From Planctomycetota bacterium (lineage in GTDB: Bacteria > Planctomycetota > GCA-2746535), in contig NVWA01000002.1 of NCBI GenBank assembly GCA_002746535.1, forward strand, positions 141,030 through 205,029: a stretch of 64,000 bases of DNA. Direction: 5' to 3'. The notes below the pieces were generated by a model that made no database searches, had not been told where the DNA came from, and saw only the letters and a program-made list of their open reading frames with translations. Both the position numbers and the translations under genes were made by a program. Below are positions 52,544-62,394 of the stretch, piece after piece; the first letter of the stretch is position 1; every line of letters begins with the position of its first letter.

Positions 52544-53476
52544 TTAAACGTCGCCTGATTCTTCAAGAAATGGTTCAACATGAATAATGATATCAGAAAT
52601 TGAAAACTCACTATGTTTTAATAAATCATCTTCAATTTCATGAGCAATTTCATGCCCCTTGAGAACAGAAATATTGGGGTCTACTTGAAGATCAACATGC
52701 ACAAGATATTTCAGACCACTTTTTCTAATACGACAATTACTAACTTCCCTGACTTCACTATGTTGTAAAATTATTTTGCGCATTTCAATGGTAATATTTT
52801 CAGGAGCAGAAGAATCCATGACTTCATTGATAGAAAACTTAAAAATTTTACCGCCATTATACAGAATAATTAAACCTCCAACAAGGGCAGCATACTCATC
52901 TGCAGCTGGAATATTAAAATATATTGCGATGGAAACACCTACCAATGCCGCAAAAGAAGTTAATGCATCGGATCTATGGTGCCAAGCTTCAGCTTTCATG
53001 GAAGTGCTATTAATTCTCAGTGCGACCCCAAGAGTATAATGAAACATAACTTCTTTAATTACGATGATGGCAATAAGTACCACAATTGTATAACTTTCAG
53101 GCAACAAACCATCCGAGTGAATGATCCCATAAACCCCATGGTAACAAATCCCAATTCCAACAATGATTAAAATAAAAGAAACGATAACACCCGCTAAGGA
53201 CTCTGCTTTACCATGGCCATAAGGATGGTCATCATCGGGAGGTTCGGCAGCAATTTTTAACCCACCCCACACAATTATAGAACTAATAATATCAAGAGTT
53301 GATTCAACTCCATCAGCAATCAAAGCATAAGAATTACCAATAATCCCTGAAACTATTTTTACAAAAGCTAGAATCACATTCACTGAAGAAGAAATTAATG
53401 CTGCTTTCATGCCTATTGATTCTTGACTCAATACAACAGGATTGGCAGAGGAGGATTCTTCGGTGGTTGTGTCCAT
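52544..53476 (-). CDS. Cation diffusion facilitator (CDF) metal efflux protein
   Basis: This 310-residue protein has six membrane helices and a cytoplasmic C-terminal domain. ALIADGVESTLDIISS and DDDHPYGHGKAESLAG are the family signatures. EAWHHRSDALTSFAALVGV holds the second metal-binding pair (His and Asp of HxxxD). The C-terminal domain contains VREVSNCRIRKSGLKYLVHVDLQVDP and HEIAHEIEDDLL. It exports divalent metals such as Zn, Fe or Mn in exchange for protons. ATG 53476 is chosen over TTG 53530; neither has a clear ribosome site. Confidence 0.92.
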   Translation of the reverse strand: MDTTTEESSSANPVVLSQESIGMKAALISSSVNVILAFVKIVSGIIGNSYALIADGVESTLDIISSIIVWGGLKIAAEPPDDDHPYGHGKAESLAGVIVSFILIIVGIGICYHGVYGIIHSDGLLPESYTIVVLIAIIVIKEVMFHYTLGVALRINSTSMKAEAWHHRSDALTSFAALVGVSIAIYFNIPAADEYAALVGGLIILYNGGKIFKFSINEVMDSSAPENITIEMRKIILQHSEVREVSNCRIRKSGLKYLVHVDLQVDPNISVLKGHEIAHEIEDDLLKHSEFSISDIIIHVEPFLEESGDV

Positions 53477-53579
53477 AAAGATCAAAGAAAAGGATTCGAA
53501 ATTTCTATTTAAAATATTGTAACGATACAATCAATAAACTAAAAAGATTTTTTGATATGATTAAAAAGAGATGGTCTAC

Positions 53580-56500
53580 TTAGAAGTTAAAAGCTCTTTT
53601 AAAAAATTTCTTTGTATCTTCTATAATTAAATACAACGCTGGCACTAAAATTAGTGTGATCGTTGTTGCAAACAAAACACCGAAACCTATGGAAATTGCC
53701 ATCGGAATTAAAAACTTTGCCTGACGAGATGTCTCCAACATCATGGGCATTAATCCGCCAAAGGTTGTGATGGTCGTTATTATAATAGGACGAAATCGCT
53801 GAATAGCCCCGGAAATTATCGACATATACACAGTTCTCTCCCCTGCTCTTCTAATTTGATTAATCATATCTATCAAGACTAGGGAATCATTTACAACGAC
53901 ACCCGACAGAGCAACAATTCCGAACATACTGATCAAACTTAAATCATACCCTAAAAGTAAGTGACCAATAAAGGCTCCGATGATACCAAAGGGAATGCTT
54001 ACCATAATTATAAGAGGCTGCGCATAACTTTTTAATGGAATGGCAAGCACTGCATAAGTAGCTAAGATGGCCACCAGAAATAATTTCACTAGCGAATTTA
54101 AACTTTTTTTCATCTCAGCTTGCCGACCCTCAAAACTGTATTCTAAACCAGGATACTTCTTGATCAGTTCTGGCAAAACACTCGCCTTCAAAGTCTCAAT
54201 GACTTCATTTGCTTTACTACGTGGCATGACATCAGCCTGCACTTCAACAATTCGCCGACCACCTCTTCGATTTATAACGGTAAAAGATTTACTCTTTTTT
54301 ACTTCGACAACATCTCTTAGATAAACATCCTTATTATTAGGTGTTTTTATAATAAAATTAAATAGATCATAAATAGTCATCCTCTCATTTTCAGGTAAAC
54401 GAACTTTAATTCTCAATTCATTTCGCCCTCTTTGTTGTCTAAGAACTTCGGCTCCAAAAAAACCATTACGGACTTGTCTCGCTATATCAACTGCCGTCAA
54501 ACCAAGAGCTTTACCTTGAGGTAAAACCATAAAGTCATATTGATCTTTCCCTTCAGAAAACCCATCATCAATATCTTTTAATCGTGAAAAACTTGATAAT
54601 GATTGTGCGAGGTCCTTACTAGCAACTTCCAATACTTCTAATCTAGAATGATTTAATTGAACAGATAATGCAGCACCATGACCAGGCCCTCCAAAGTCTG
54701 ATTCAAATAATAAAGACGATATCCCCGGAATCTCCCCAACTCTTTTACGCCATTTCCTGGCAAATTCATCTGTCGAAAGAATAGCTTCTCGAATTTCTGG
54801 AGGTGCCAAATATACTCTCAAAGAAGCTTTATGGCTACCACCTCGGCCGATTTCTGTAAATATCCCTACAACTAAATCATCCTTTCGGCCAGTCTCTTCT
54901 GCAATTTCTTCAGCGGCTTTATATAAAATTTTAGATACTTTTAAAGTTCTCTCAACTGTCGTACCAAAGGGCAATGTTATTTTTGCCCGAGCAAAATCTG
55001 CCTCTGTTTTTGGAAACATACCTAGACCCATGCGACCACTACCAACATAAGACAAAACAATAACTAACAATGCTAAGGATGTCGCCGCAGTCAAATACCT
55101 ACGTTGCAAAATAAAATTTAGAAATGTACTATAACGAATGTTGATAAAACGCTTAAAGCCATCACTAAATGTCTGTTGTCTTTGATGTAACCAGTAAAGG
55201 AGTCCATGAGTTTTTTGTTTCTTTAAATTACCTAAATGAGCTGGCAATATGAAAAAACTTTCAAAGAGTGAAATTAAAAATACCGTGATGACCACCATTG
55301 GTATAATTTTAAAAATCTTTCCCATTGTGCCCGGAAGAAAAGCTAGTGGCAAAAAGGTTACAATATTAGTCAGAATGCTAAAAGAAACAGGCATTACCAT
55401 ATCTTTGGCGCCTTTGATAGAAGCCTGAATAGAAGAATAGCCCTTCTGCCTATAATGGTAAATATTTTCTCCTATGACAATTGCATCATCTACAACTATT
55501 CCCAAGGCTATAATATAGGCGAATAACGAGATCATATTGATACTAACGCCTAATGCCGGCACAAATAATAAAGAACCTAAAAATGAGATTGGTATCCCCA
55601 TCATGACCCAAAAAGCCAATCGTATTTCAAGAAATAAGGCGAGTGAAATTAAAACGAGGATGACACCTATGCCGGTATTCCTGGATAACAGATTGATACG
55701 ATCCTCTAAGTTTTTTGAGGAATCATTTAAAATTCGAGCTTGAATACCATCGGGCAATCTTTGATTATATTCCTTTATTATTTCCTTAACCCTTTTTGAA
55801 ACTTTGATTGGGTTTTTAACGGCACCACCTTTGACATCAAACATGATTGCTCGTTTTTTATTGTAGGTCGCCATGTAGTCAGAATCTTCATAGCCATCCG
55901 TCACTTTTGCAATATCTTTTAACAATATTTGTGACCCATTAAAATCACTTATAATCGGCGTTTCACCAAAATCTCTGCCCGAATATCTTTTTTCTTTCAT
56001 GCGTATTAGAATTTCACCATTTTCAGTCTTTAGACTTCCTCCGGGCAAATCAATACTTGATAAGCGTAAACGCTGAGCAATAATTTCTGGTGTTAAATTA
56101 TATTTACGTAAATTTGCTTGTGAGATTTCAATTGAAATTTCTAATGGACGCACACCTGACAAATCCACTTGGGTAATAATTGAATCCTGTAAGAGATGTG
56201 TTCGAAAACTTTCAGCCATTTCATGTAACGACTTCTCTTCCGCATCACCAAACAATACCACTGAAAGAACATTTCTTTCCAAGGAAAAAATCTTAATCTG
56301 AGGTCTTTCGGCATCTAAAGGAAATGTTCGAATCCGATCGACTTCCCTTTGAACTTCATCAACCAACTTATTAAAATTTGCATCTACAAAAGCTTTTATG
56401 ATAACAGTCCCGACCCCTTCTCGAGCTGTCGTCCATACCTTATCTATACCCTCGAGTCCATCTATGGCTTCTTCGAGAGGAAGCAATATCCCATCTTCAA

Positions 56501-56705
56501 CTTCTTCAGGACTTGCTCCTTGATAGATAACTGAAACCTGCATTGCTTCTACATCAAATTCAGGAAAGACCTCTTGCTTCATATTAAATAAGGCAAATAT
56601 TCCACCGAACAAGCAAACTAACATTAATAGATTTGCCGTGACGGAGTTATTAGCCATCCAGGCAATTGCTCCGGATGTTAATGTTTCTTTTGGATTAGAT
56701 TCCAT
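53580..56705 (-). CDS. RND-type multidrug efflux permease (AcrB-like)
   Basis: This 1041-residue inner-membrane pump has the two-fold RND layout of 12 helices and two large periplasmic loops. ALFNMKQEVFPEFDVEAMQVSVIYQGASPEEVE is the N-terminal signature, and IIALGIVVDDAIVIGENI in helix 4 carries the proton-relay Asp pair. The second half has ISMFGIVALSGVVVNDSLVLIDMIN and ends LILVPALYLIIED. It lies 8 nt after the adaptor gene and completes the TetR-OMF-MFP-RND operon. Its likely role is export of drugs or toxic metabolites. Confidence 0.95.
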   Translation of the reverse strand: MESNPKETLTSGAIAWMANNSVTANLLMLVCLFGGIFALFNMKQEVFPEFDVEAMQVSVIYQGASPEEVEDGILLPLEEAIDGLEGIDKVWTTAREGVGTVIIKAFVDANFNKLVDEVQREVDRIRTFPLDAERPQIKIFSLERNVLSVVLFGDAEEKSLHEMAESFRTHLLQDSIITQVDLSGVRPLEISIEISQANLRKYNLTPEIIAQRLRLSSIDLPGGSLKTENGEILIRMKEKRYSGRDFGETPIISDFNGSQILLKDIAKVTDGYEDSDYMATYNKKRAIMFDVKGGAVKNPIKVSKRVKEIIKEYNQRLPDGIQARILNDSSKNLEDRINLLSRNTGIGVILVLISLALFLEIRLAFWVMMGIPISFLGSLLFVPALGVSINMISLFAYIIALGIVVDDAIVIGENIYHYRQKGYSSIQASIKGAKDMVMPVSFSILTNIVTFLPLAFLPGTMGKIFKIIPMVVITVFLISLFESFFILPAHLGNLKKQKTHGLLYWLHQRQQTFSDGFKRFINIRYSTFLNFILQRRYLTAATSLALLVIVLSYVGSGRMGLGMFPKTEADFARAKITLPFGTTVERTLKVSKILYKAAEEIAEETGRKDDLVVGIFTEIGRGGSHKASLRVYLAPPEIREAILSTDEFARKWRKRVGEIPGISSLLFESDFGGPGHGAALSVQLNHSRLEVLEVASKDLAQSLSSFSRLKDIDDGFSEGKDQYDFMVLPQGKALGLTAVDIARQVRNGFFGAEVLRQQRGRNELRIKVRLPENERMTIYDLFNFIIKTPNNKDVYLRDVVEVKKSKSFTVINRRGGRRIVEVQADVMPRSKANEVIETLKASVLPELIKKYPGLEYSFEGRQAEMKKSLNSLVKLFLVAILATYAVLAIPLKSYAQPLIIMVSIPFGIIGAFIGHLLLGYDLSLISMFGIVALSGVVVNDSLVLIDMINQIRRAGERTVYMSIISGAIQRFRPIIITTITTFGGLMPMMLETSRQAKFLIPMAISIGFGVLFATTITLILVPALYLIIEDTKKFFKRAFNF

Positions 56706-56713
56706 CTAGACTT

Positions 56714-57898
56714 TCATTTTCCAATTCTAAGCTCCATTTGATCAACCGGTGCCGCAAGATAACTAGTAATAATTTTTTCATCTGTCTTAATTTCATCAGA
56801 TGAAATATAAACAAATTCTTTTTCTGCCAAAATAATTTCTACTTTTCTCATTTCCAACGAATTATTATTTTTCAAAATCCAAACACGATCATCATGTAAT
56901 AATTTATAGGGTAATGCGATAACATTCTTTAATAATCCTCCTGAAATTTCAACCTTACTAAAATTTCCTAACAATAATTTCCCCTTACCTTTATTTTCTT
57001 TTAAAAAACACAGGGGATCTTTTACTTCAATAATCACTTGGGCCATAAGGCCATTATTCATCACCTGTGGCTTAATACTTATCAACATACCTTTACGAAA
57101 ATTCGTTTCATTCAAATACACTTTGGCACTAATGGGGTTTTCATTATCAACAAGTTTAATTCTTGGTAATACATCCTGGGGAACAACCACATCTACCCAG
57201 TAATCCTTTATATCAACCAACAAGGCTATCCGACTACTTGAGTTAACGTTGACCCCCAGGCTAACATCTTTAGTTTGCACAACAGCATCAAAGGGCGCTA
57301 ACACTTCTGTTCGTTTTAAATCAAGTTTCGCTTTCGCGACAGCTGCTTTGGCAGCTTTCAATCGAGCCCGAACACTTTTGAGTTGCGGAATTCTTTTGAT
57401 TAATTCCTTTTCATCTTCAGAAACCTTTTCATTTAATAATTCAAATGATTTAAGAGAAGCTTTTTGACGACCTAATTCAAGTTTTAATTCCGCCTCTATT
57501 CTGGCCAACTCACCCATTCTTTGATCAATCAAGTGCAAGTAGTCACTTTTATCAATACTAATAATCACTTCATTCTTTTTAATTATTTTTCCTGGAATTA
57601 AATTCTGATTAATTCCAATAATTTTACCACTGACTAAAGGAGATAATAAGGTTTGCTGTTTAACCTTAACGGTCCCCATAGCTGAAATGACGATAGCATG
57701 ATCCTTAGTAATGGCTTTAGTAATTTGTACTAGCGGAATATAATTGACAGGATCTTTTTGTTTTGCTTTTTTCTTGTTTACAATCCAATTATATGAGACT
57801 AAACCGGCGATCAATAGAATCACTAAACCTAATATGATTCGATTAATCTTTTGAGCATTTGTCGTCGGTTGAAATTCTTCAAAGTGCAATTCAGACAT
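56714..57898 (-). CDS. RND efflux periplasmic adaptor (MFP/HlyD family)
   Basis: This 394-residue protein is anchored by one N-terminal helix (IILGLVILLIAGLVSYNWIV, about 21-40). A lipoyl-like half (LLSPLVSGKIIGIN) and its partner (VLAPFDAVVQTKDVSLGV) flank a helical hairpin (about 130-195). The beta-barrel and membrane-proximal domains follow. It bridges the RND pump and the outer-membrane channel. It begins 1 nt after the channel gene's stop codon, so they are coupled. Confidence 0.92.
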   Translation of the reverse strand: MSELHFEEFQPTTNAQKINRIILGLVILLIAGLVSYNWIVNKKKAKQKDPVNYIPLVQITKAITKDHAIVISAMGTVKVKQQTLLSPLVSGKIIGINQNLIPGKIIKKNEVIISIDKSDYLHLIDQRMGELARIEAELKLELGRQKASLKSFELLNEKVSEDEKELIKRIPQLKSVRARLKAAKAAVAKAKLDLKRTEVLAPFDAVVQTKDVSLGVNVNSSSRIALLVDIKDYWVDVVVPQDVLPRIKLVDNENPISAKVYLNETNFRKGMLISIKPQVMNNGLMAQVIIEVKDPLCFLKENKGKGKLLLGNFSKVEISGGLLKNVIALPYKLLHDDRVWILKNNNSLEMRKVEIILAEKEFVYISSDEIKTDEKIITSYLAAPVDQMELRIGK

Positions 57899-57899
57899 T

Positions 57900-59324
57900 T
57901 TATTTTTCTTTCTTAAGTTTATTCGTGGAACTAGATGACCATGTACTAGCCAAAGCTTTATATAAATTAATTCTTATTTCAATTGATTCACGCTGACTTA
58001 CCCACAAGCGTCGCATAGAATCTGAATAATTAATCTTTGCCAGATAATAAGCGGTAAGATTAATTTGATTAGACAGATGTTTATTACGAGCAATTAAGCT
58101 CATTTTTTTAGCCAGTTCAACTTGCGTTAATATGCTCTTATGCAGAAGCGTTTTTGATCTTTCTAAAATCATGGCATCTTCTACTTCTCTAATGGCATTT
58201 ATAACAGTATCACCATACTGATTTAATAATAATCGATAAGAAGCCTTTTCTTTGATAACTTGTGCTTTTCGCCGGCCACCATCAATTAAAGGAGCCAATA
58301 AATTTCCTGCTAATGATGAAATCCAATTTTGAAATAACTTACTAACTTTTTCTTCACTTGAATCACCACTAGCACTTAATGATAATTTTGGGAAACGATC
58401 TTTTATCGCAACACCTATTCTTTTATCAGCTGCCAATAAATTAAAATAAGCTTTGCGGATATCTGGACGAGATTGAATTAAATCTAGAGGAATCCCTATC
58501 TTTGGTAGCAACGGTAAAAAATGCGGACCATCAACAAATTTAAAATGATAACTACCTGGTGCCCTACCAGTCAAGACTGACATACTATTTTCCAGCAAGG
58601 ATATGTTGCTTTTTATTTTCAAAAGTTCATCAGAACCTAACAAAACTACTTGTTGTTTTTGCCATAAAGTATTTATGGGGATCTGGCCGTTTTTAAATTG
58701 AGTCTTAACAAAGGCACTATCCTTTTTTTTGAGTTTTAATTGTTCACTAAGGATTATTAAGTGCTTGTGCAATTCATAAAGTTGATACCAAGTGGAAGTT
58801 ATTTGAGAGGCAATGGAAATCATGGCAATAGAAATATCTTCTTTCGTGGAAAGAACATCATAATCTAGCGCTTCAACTTGATTTTTTTGGCGCCCCAAGA
58901 AATCAATTTCATAACTTACTGATAGGCCAACGGAAAATTGATTGGTATTAGTCGAAGGGAACCCTTTGATCTTCGTGTCGACCCTAGATCCCGTTAGAGA
59001 TCCATTAACATGAGGATATCGAGTCGATCCACCGACTTTTGCAATAGCCTTTGATTGATTCAATCGATTATAAGCAGACTTAATTGTAAAATTATTTTTA
59101 AGTGACTTTTCAATTATTTTATTCAGGGCTTCATTCTTAAAATCTTTCCACCAATCATTTGTTAATTTTTTCTGCTTGGCTACGATATGACTTGTAGAAT
59201 AGCTAGTCGGAATTATTTCCTTATTAAAACTATTTAATCCTTCATTTTTTTCTCTTTTACAAGAACTTGAACAAAGACAAATTAGTGTAAAGATTAAAAC
59301 TTTAAAATAAATAATCCTCTTCAT
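57900..59324 (-). CDS. Outer-membrane efflux lipoprotein (TolC/NodT family)
   Basis: This 474-residue protein has a lipobox ending CSSSC near residue 22, as in OprM/NodT-type channels. The typical opening WWKDFKNEALNKIIEKSLKNNFTIKSAYNRLNQSKA and the repeat half with IPLDLIQSRPDIRKAYFNLLAADKRIGVA identify the family. ATG 59324 lies 4 nt after the TetR stop with AGGA inside the end of that gene, so it is preferred over TTG 59348. Confidence 0.93.
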   Translation of the reverse strand: MKRIIYFKVLIFTLICLCSSSCKREKNEGLNSFNKEIIPTSYSTSHIVAKQKKLTNDWWKDFKNEALNKIIEKSLKNNFTIKSAYNRLNQSKAIAKVGGSTRYPHVNGSLTGSRVDTKIKGFPSTNTNQFSVGLSVSYEIDFLGRQKNQVEALDYDVLSTKEDISIAMISIASQITSTWYQLYELHKHLIILSEQLKLKKKDSAFVKTQFKNGQIPINTLWQKQQVVLLGSDELLKIKSNISLLENSMSVLTGRAPGSYHFKFVDGPHFLPLLPKIGIPLDLIQSRPDIRKAYFNLLAADKRIGVAIKDRFPKLSLSASGDSSEEKVSKLFQNWISSLAGNLLAPLIDGGRRKAQVIKEKASYRLLLNQYGDTVINAIREVEDAMILERSKTLLHKSILTQVELAKKMSLIARNKHLSNQINLTAYYLAKINYSDSMRRLWVSQRESIEIRINLYKALASTWSSSSTNKLKKEK

Positions 59325-59328
59325 AATT

Positions 59329-60000
59329 TTAGTCCTGTTCATTCTCAATTTTCTTTTTTATATTTTTAATACCTGCTAAAGAAAATTCCCAAATATGATC
59401 GGCATATTCATCAAAATTTTGAATAAACATTGGGTGAGGTTCGCCGCTACTATTATTTATAAAAGTTTTTGTTTTAAGTGCATGCAAACATTGACTAATA
59501 ATACTAGCATGACAAAACTTAAGTGTCTGCTTATGCTTGTCAGCATCATTCACTTCAAGAAGCTCCATCAAAACTTTTTTAACAATTAATTGCTGTGGCA
59601 GAATTTCTTTTTCAAGAATCTCTCGCAATAAACCCGTTGGGTTCGCCATTTCGCGATTTATATATTGAAATTCCAGCGATTCGGGATCACTAATGCGCTT
59701 TACAAGGGTTTGAATTATGGCTCGAAGTTTTTCCTCTGCATTCTGGGCTTTATCAAATCCATGTTCCATTGGATATTTTGCCAAGCCAGTATTAAAAGCA
59801 TAACGCCAGGATTCCACATAAAGCTTTTCTTTTGTACCAAAATGATAATTCACCGAAGCAATATTAGCCTCCGCCATTTGGCAAATTTCAGCGACGGTGG
59901 CCTCGAGAAAGCCTTTTTCGGCAAATATTTTTGATGCTGCCCCTAATAAACGAGCACAAGTCTCTTGAGCATCTTTTCTTTTTTCTTTAGAATCCATCAT
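59329..60000 (-). CDS. TetR-family repressor of the efflux operon (CecR/DUF1956-like)
   Basis: This 223-residue regulator has the TetR HTH: CARLLGAASKIFAEKGFLEATVAEICQMAEANIASVNYHFGTKEKLY at about 13-58. The C-terminal domain with ISDPESLEFQYINREMANPTGLL resembles the CecR/DUF1956 type linked to drug response. ATG 60000 is chosen because the operator-like inverted repeat at 60018-60052 overlaps the longer TTG 60024 start. It heads the operon and probably represses it, with release by a pump substrate. Confidence 0.9.
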   Translation of the reverse strand: MMDSKEKRKDAQETCARLLGAASKIFAEKGFLEATVAEICQMAEANIASVNYHFGTKEKLYVESWRYAFNTGLAKYPMEHGFDKAQNAEEKLRAIIQTLVKRISDPESLEFQYINREMANPTGLLREILEKEILPQQLIVKKVLMELLEVNDADKHKQTLKFCHASIISQCLHALKTKTFINNSSGEPHPMFIQNFDEYADHIWEFSLAGIKNIKKKIENEQD

Positions 60001-60017
60001 TAAATCAAAATTTCCTA

Positions 60018-60052
60018 AATTCAAATGGGTAATTTAAATAAGCATTTGAATT
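60018..60052 (-). promoter_or_regulatory. Candidate TetR operator and promoter of the efflux operon
   Basis: AATTCAAATG at 60018-60027 and CATTTGAATT at 60043-60052 are perfect 10-bp inverted arms with a 15-bp spacer. On the minus strand TTGACT (60059-60054) and a weak TAAATT 16 nt later would form a promoter overlapping these arms. The rest of the 60053-60411 gap contains only an AT-rich leader and the start region of the pseudopilin operon. Confidence 0.55.
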
Positions 60053-60411
60053 AGTCAACTATATAAGTTTTCTAGTGAAAATTAAGAACTGATTCTGGTC
60101 TTCAGTTTTATCATTTGGCTACAAATTCAATCGTATACTATCCGTGGTGTATTAAAAAAAAATACCTACCACATAACAAGTTTTTTTATCAATTTAACCG
60201 CCAAAAAATTAAGGCCATAATTCGAAAAATTAAAATTTAATTAAAAATAATTTATTGTCGCAAAACTATTTAAGAACTTACTACTTTTAAGCCGAAATGC
60301 ATGTAAAGAAAAGTTGACAAAATTCATAAAAATCGCCACAAAAATTGGAATTCAAGAGATAATAGGACTAAAATAAATTCACAAAGAAGTTTTATTATAA
60401 AAGGAATGCAA

Positions 60412-60822
60412 ATGAAAAAATTGTTAAAAACACCATTCACATTAATTGAAGTATTAATTGTTGTCATTATTTTAGGTACATTAGCCGCAATCGTAATCCC
60501 GCAATTTGCAGGAGTTGCCGAGGATTCTCATGAAAAAGTTATGAAATCTAACCTAGCAACGGTTCGAACTGCCATACAAGCATATAAGGTCAAAACCAAT
60601 GCTTACCCAATACTAAGTGCCGATTTAACAAGTACGACAACTGTAAATAGCGTTACTATTAAAGCCTATTTAAAAGAAATGCCAACAAACACATCAAATA
60701 ATAAAAATGATGTTAACCAAACTTCATCCTCAATGGGAACAGTAACCGATACGAAAGGCTGGAACTACAACAAAACAACTGGGGAATTTTGGCCAGATAC
60801 TACAGGTCATGGAAGCTATTAA
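60412..60822 (+). CDS. Type II secretion/type IV pilus pseudopilin (GspG-like)
   Basis: This 136-residue protein has a short basic leader, then FTLIEVLIVVIILGTLAAIVIPQF at 9-32, the type III (class) prepilin signal and helix, with Glu13 as the mature Glu5. The residue before the cleavage point is Pro8, not the usual Gly. The C-terminal part (GWNYNKTTGEFWPDTTGHG) resembles the end of GspG. AAAAGGA at 6 nt sets ATG 60412 as start. It is the first gene of the assembly operon. Confidence 0.87.
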   Translation: MKKLLKTPFTLIEVLIVVIILGTLAAIVIPQFAGVAEDSHEKVMKSNLATVRTAIQAYKVKTNAYPILSADLTSTTTVNSVTIKAYLKEMPTNTSNNKNDVNQTSSSMGTVTDTKGWNYNKTTGEFWPDTTGHGSY

Positions 60823-61852
60823 TCAAATAAAAACTTCCGAAAAGAAGTCAATACATTTTGGCCTAGACTTAAATGGAGGACAGCTAAAGTTATTTACTTC
60901 TCCATTAGGTTCCTTTTTAAATGGTCGGCGACTATCATTTACAGTTGAGCAATTTGAAGACCTAGATGCAAAGCTAGAATCAACCGGAAACTTTTTACAA
61001 AAAAATAGAGATTCTCTTCCTAAAAAATTTGAAGTTACTCCATGCTTGTCATTTACAGATGTTCTAATCCGATCTTTAAGGATTCCAAAAACATCGCCCA
61101 AAGAAATCATGAATATATTAAAATGGGAACTATCGGAAACCATTGAGTTTTCTCTAGAAACCCATCAATTAAGATATATTTATATAGGAGAAATGAAAGA
61201 ACGACAAGGCACGAGAGATGAATATCTTGTTTTTTTAACAGCAAATAGTGTCATACAAAAATACACTGATTTTTTCGAACAATATAATATTAAAGCATTT
61301 GGTCTTGACTTTGAAGGTCTTGCTATAACTCGTTTTTTAAAAAATTACTCCGAGATAGCCTCCTTAACTCATGAATCAGTGGGCATTATCAATATTGGTC
61401 AATCCACATCAAGCTTTCAAATCTTAAGAAACAATCAATTGGCCTTTATGAAATCGATCAAGTATGGCTCTAAGGATTTTGATACATTTTATGGTGACCT
61501 ATTGAATTTCAATTCTGAAGAAACAAAAAAATGGCGCATAGTTATCGAGCAATCAGAAAAAATAAGTCAGGAAACAATTGGATTTATTGAACAGTCCCAA
61601 GTAAAAGCAACAGAACCATTGAAAAATTTTATTAGTTCATGTATGCGTTATTTTTCTGGTAGTTTTCGTGGCGAATATGTTCAGCAAATTTTTATCACCG
61701 GAGACTTATCAAATTTTCAAGGTCTGACGCAAACACTTTCTGAATCAACGGGCGCATCCATCACCAAACCAACTCTCCCAAATATCGACTACGATTTAAG
61801 CACTTGGGCGCAAGTTATTGGTCAATCGCTCAAGCAGAGGGCAAACCTATGA
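60809..61852 (+). CDS. pilM: PilM-like assembly ATPase-fold protein
   Basis: This 347-residue protein has the actin-like PilM/GspL-N fold. FGLDLNGGQLKLFTS is the first phosphate loop region, SLRIPKTSPKEIMNILKWELSETIEF the conserved helix-strand region, VGIINIGQSTSSFQILRNN the second phosphate region and FITGDLSNFQGLTQTLSESTG the adenosine motif. It binds PilN on the cytoplasmic face. Its start overlaps the pseudopilin end by 14 nt. Confidence 0.85.
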   Translation: MEAINQIKTSEKKSIHFGLDLNGGQLKLFTSPLGSFLNGRRLSFTVEQFEDLDAKLESTGNFLQKNRDSLPKKFEVTPCLSFTDVLIRSLRIPKTSPKEIMNILKWELSETIEFSLETHQLRYIYIGEMKERQGTRDEYLVFLTANSVIQKYTDFFEQYNIKAFGLDFEGLAITRFLKNYSEIASLTHESVGIINIGQSTSSFQILRNNQLAFMKSIKYGSKDFDTFYGDLLNFNSEETKKWRIVIEQSEKISQETIGFIEQSQVKATEPLKNFISSCMRYFSGSFRGEYVQQIFITGDLSNFQGLTQTLSESTGASITKPTLPNIDYDLSTWAQVIGQSLKQRANL

Positions 61853-62394
61853 TTGAATTTGATCAAATAGATTTTTTACCAAAGGAATATATTTATCTTT
61901 CTCAAAAAAGCCTTCGCATTAAATACCGCGTAATCATAGGTATAGTCTTATTTCAATTATTCTTGATTCCATTTTATCTACTTTATGGGCACTCAAATGA
62001 AACCGCTGCTAAATTAAAACAAGACTATCGTGATCTAAAGATCTCAATTGATAAAAGGCGAGAACTCCTCGACAACCAAAAAAGAACACAATCTATCAAC
62101 GAATCTTTGATTTATTTAAGTAAAATCAACGATCATCCTATCTACGACAATCTATTAAAAAATTATTTAGATGGCTTCCATAAAGAAACTTGGATTAGAA
62201 CCATTTCCATAAACATACCCCTTGAGAAAAAAAATATAAAAATCAATGTTTCAGGTAGCGCTATTTTAAAACATCGTGAGGCTACGAAACAGTTAAATAA
62301 AAACATTCAAATATATCGCGGGAAAATTCAGTCAACGGAACAAATTATCATAGACAATCATGCTGTTAGCAAAGTTCAGTGGGAAAGCCATTAA
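61849..62394 (+). CDS. pilN: PilN-like alignment complex protein
   Basis: This 181-residue protein begins IEFDQIDFLPKEYI, a PilM-binding INLLP-like start. One helix follows (IIGIVLFQLFLIPFYLLY, about 28-46), then a coiled coil and a ferredoxin-like domain (WIRTISINIPLEKKNIKINVSGSA). ATG 61849 overlaps the pilM stop as ATGA, with GAGGG before it, so it is preferred over the upstream TTG. Confidence 0.78.
   Translation: MIEFDQIDFLPKEYIYLSQKSLRIKYRVIIGIVLFQLFLIPFYLLYGHSNETAAKLKQDYRDLKISIDKRRELLDNQKRTQSINESLIYLSKINDHPIYDNLLKNYLDGFHKETWIRTISINIPLEKKNIKINVSGSAILKHREATKQLNKNIQIYRGKIQSTEQIIIDNHAVSKVQWESH

Noticed and set aside
60144-60172. GTGGTGTATT / AATACCTACCAC inverted repeat
   Set aside because: It needs a 2-nt bulge and sits alone upstream of the pilus operon with no clear role.
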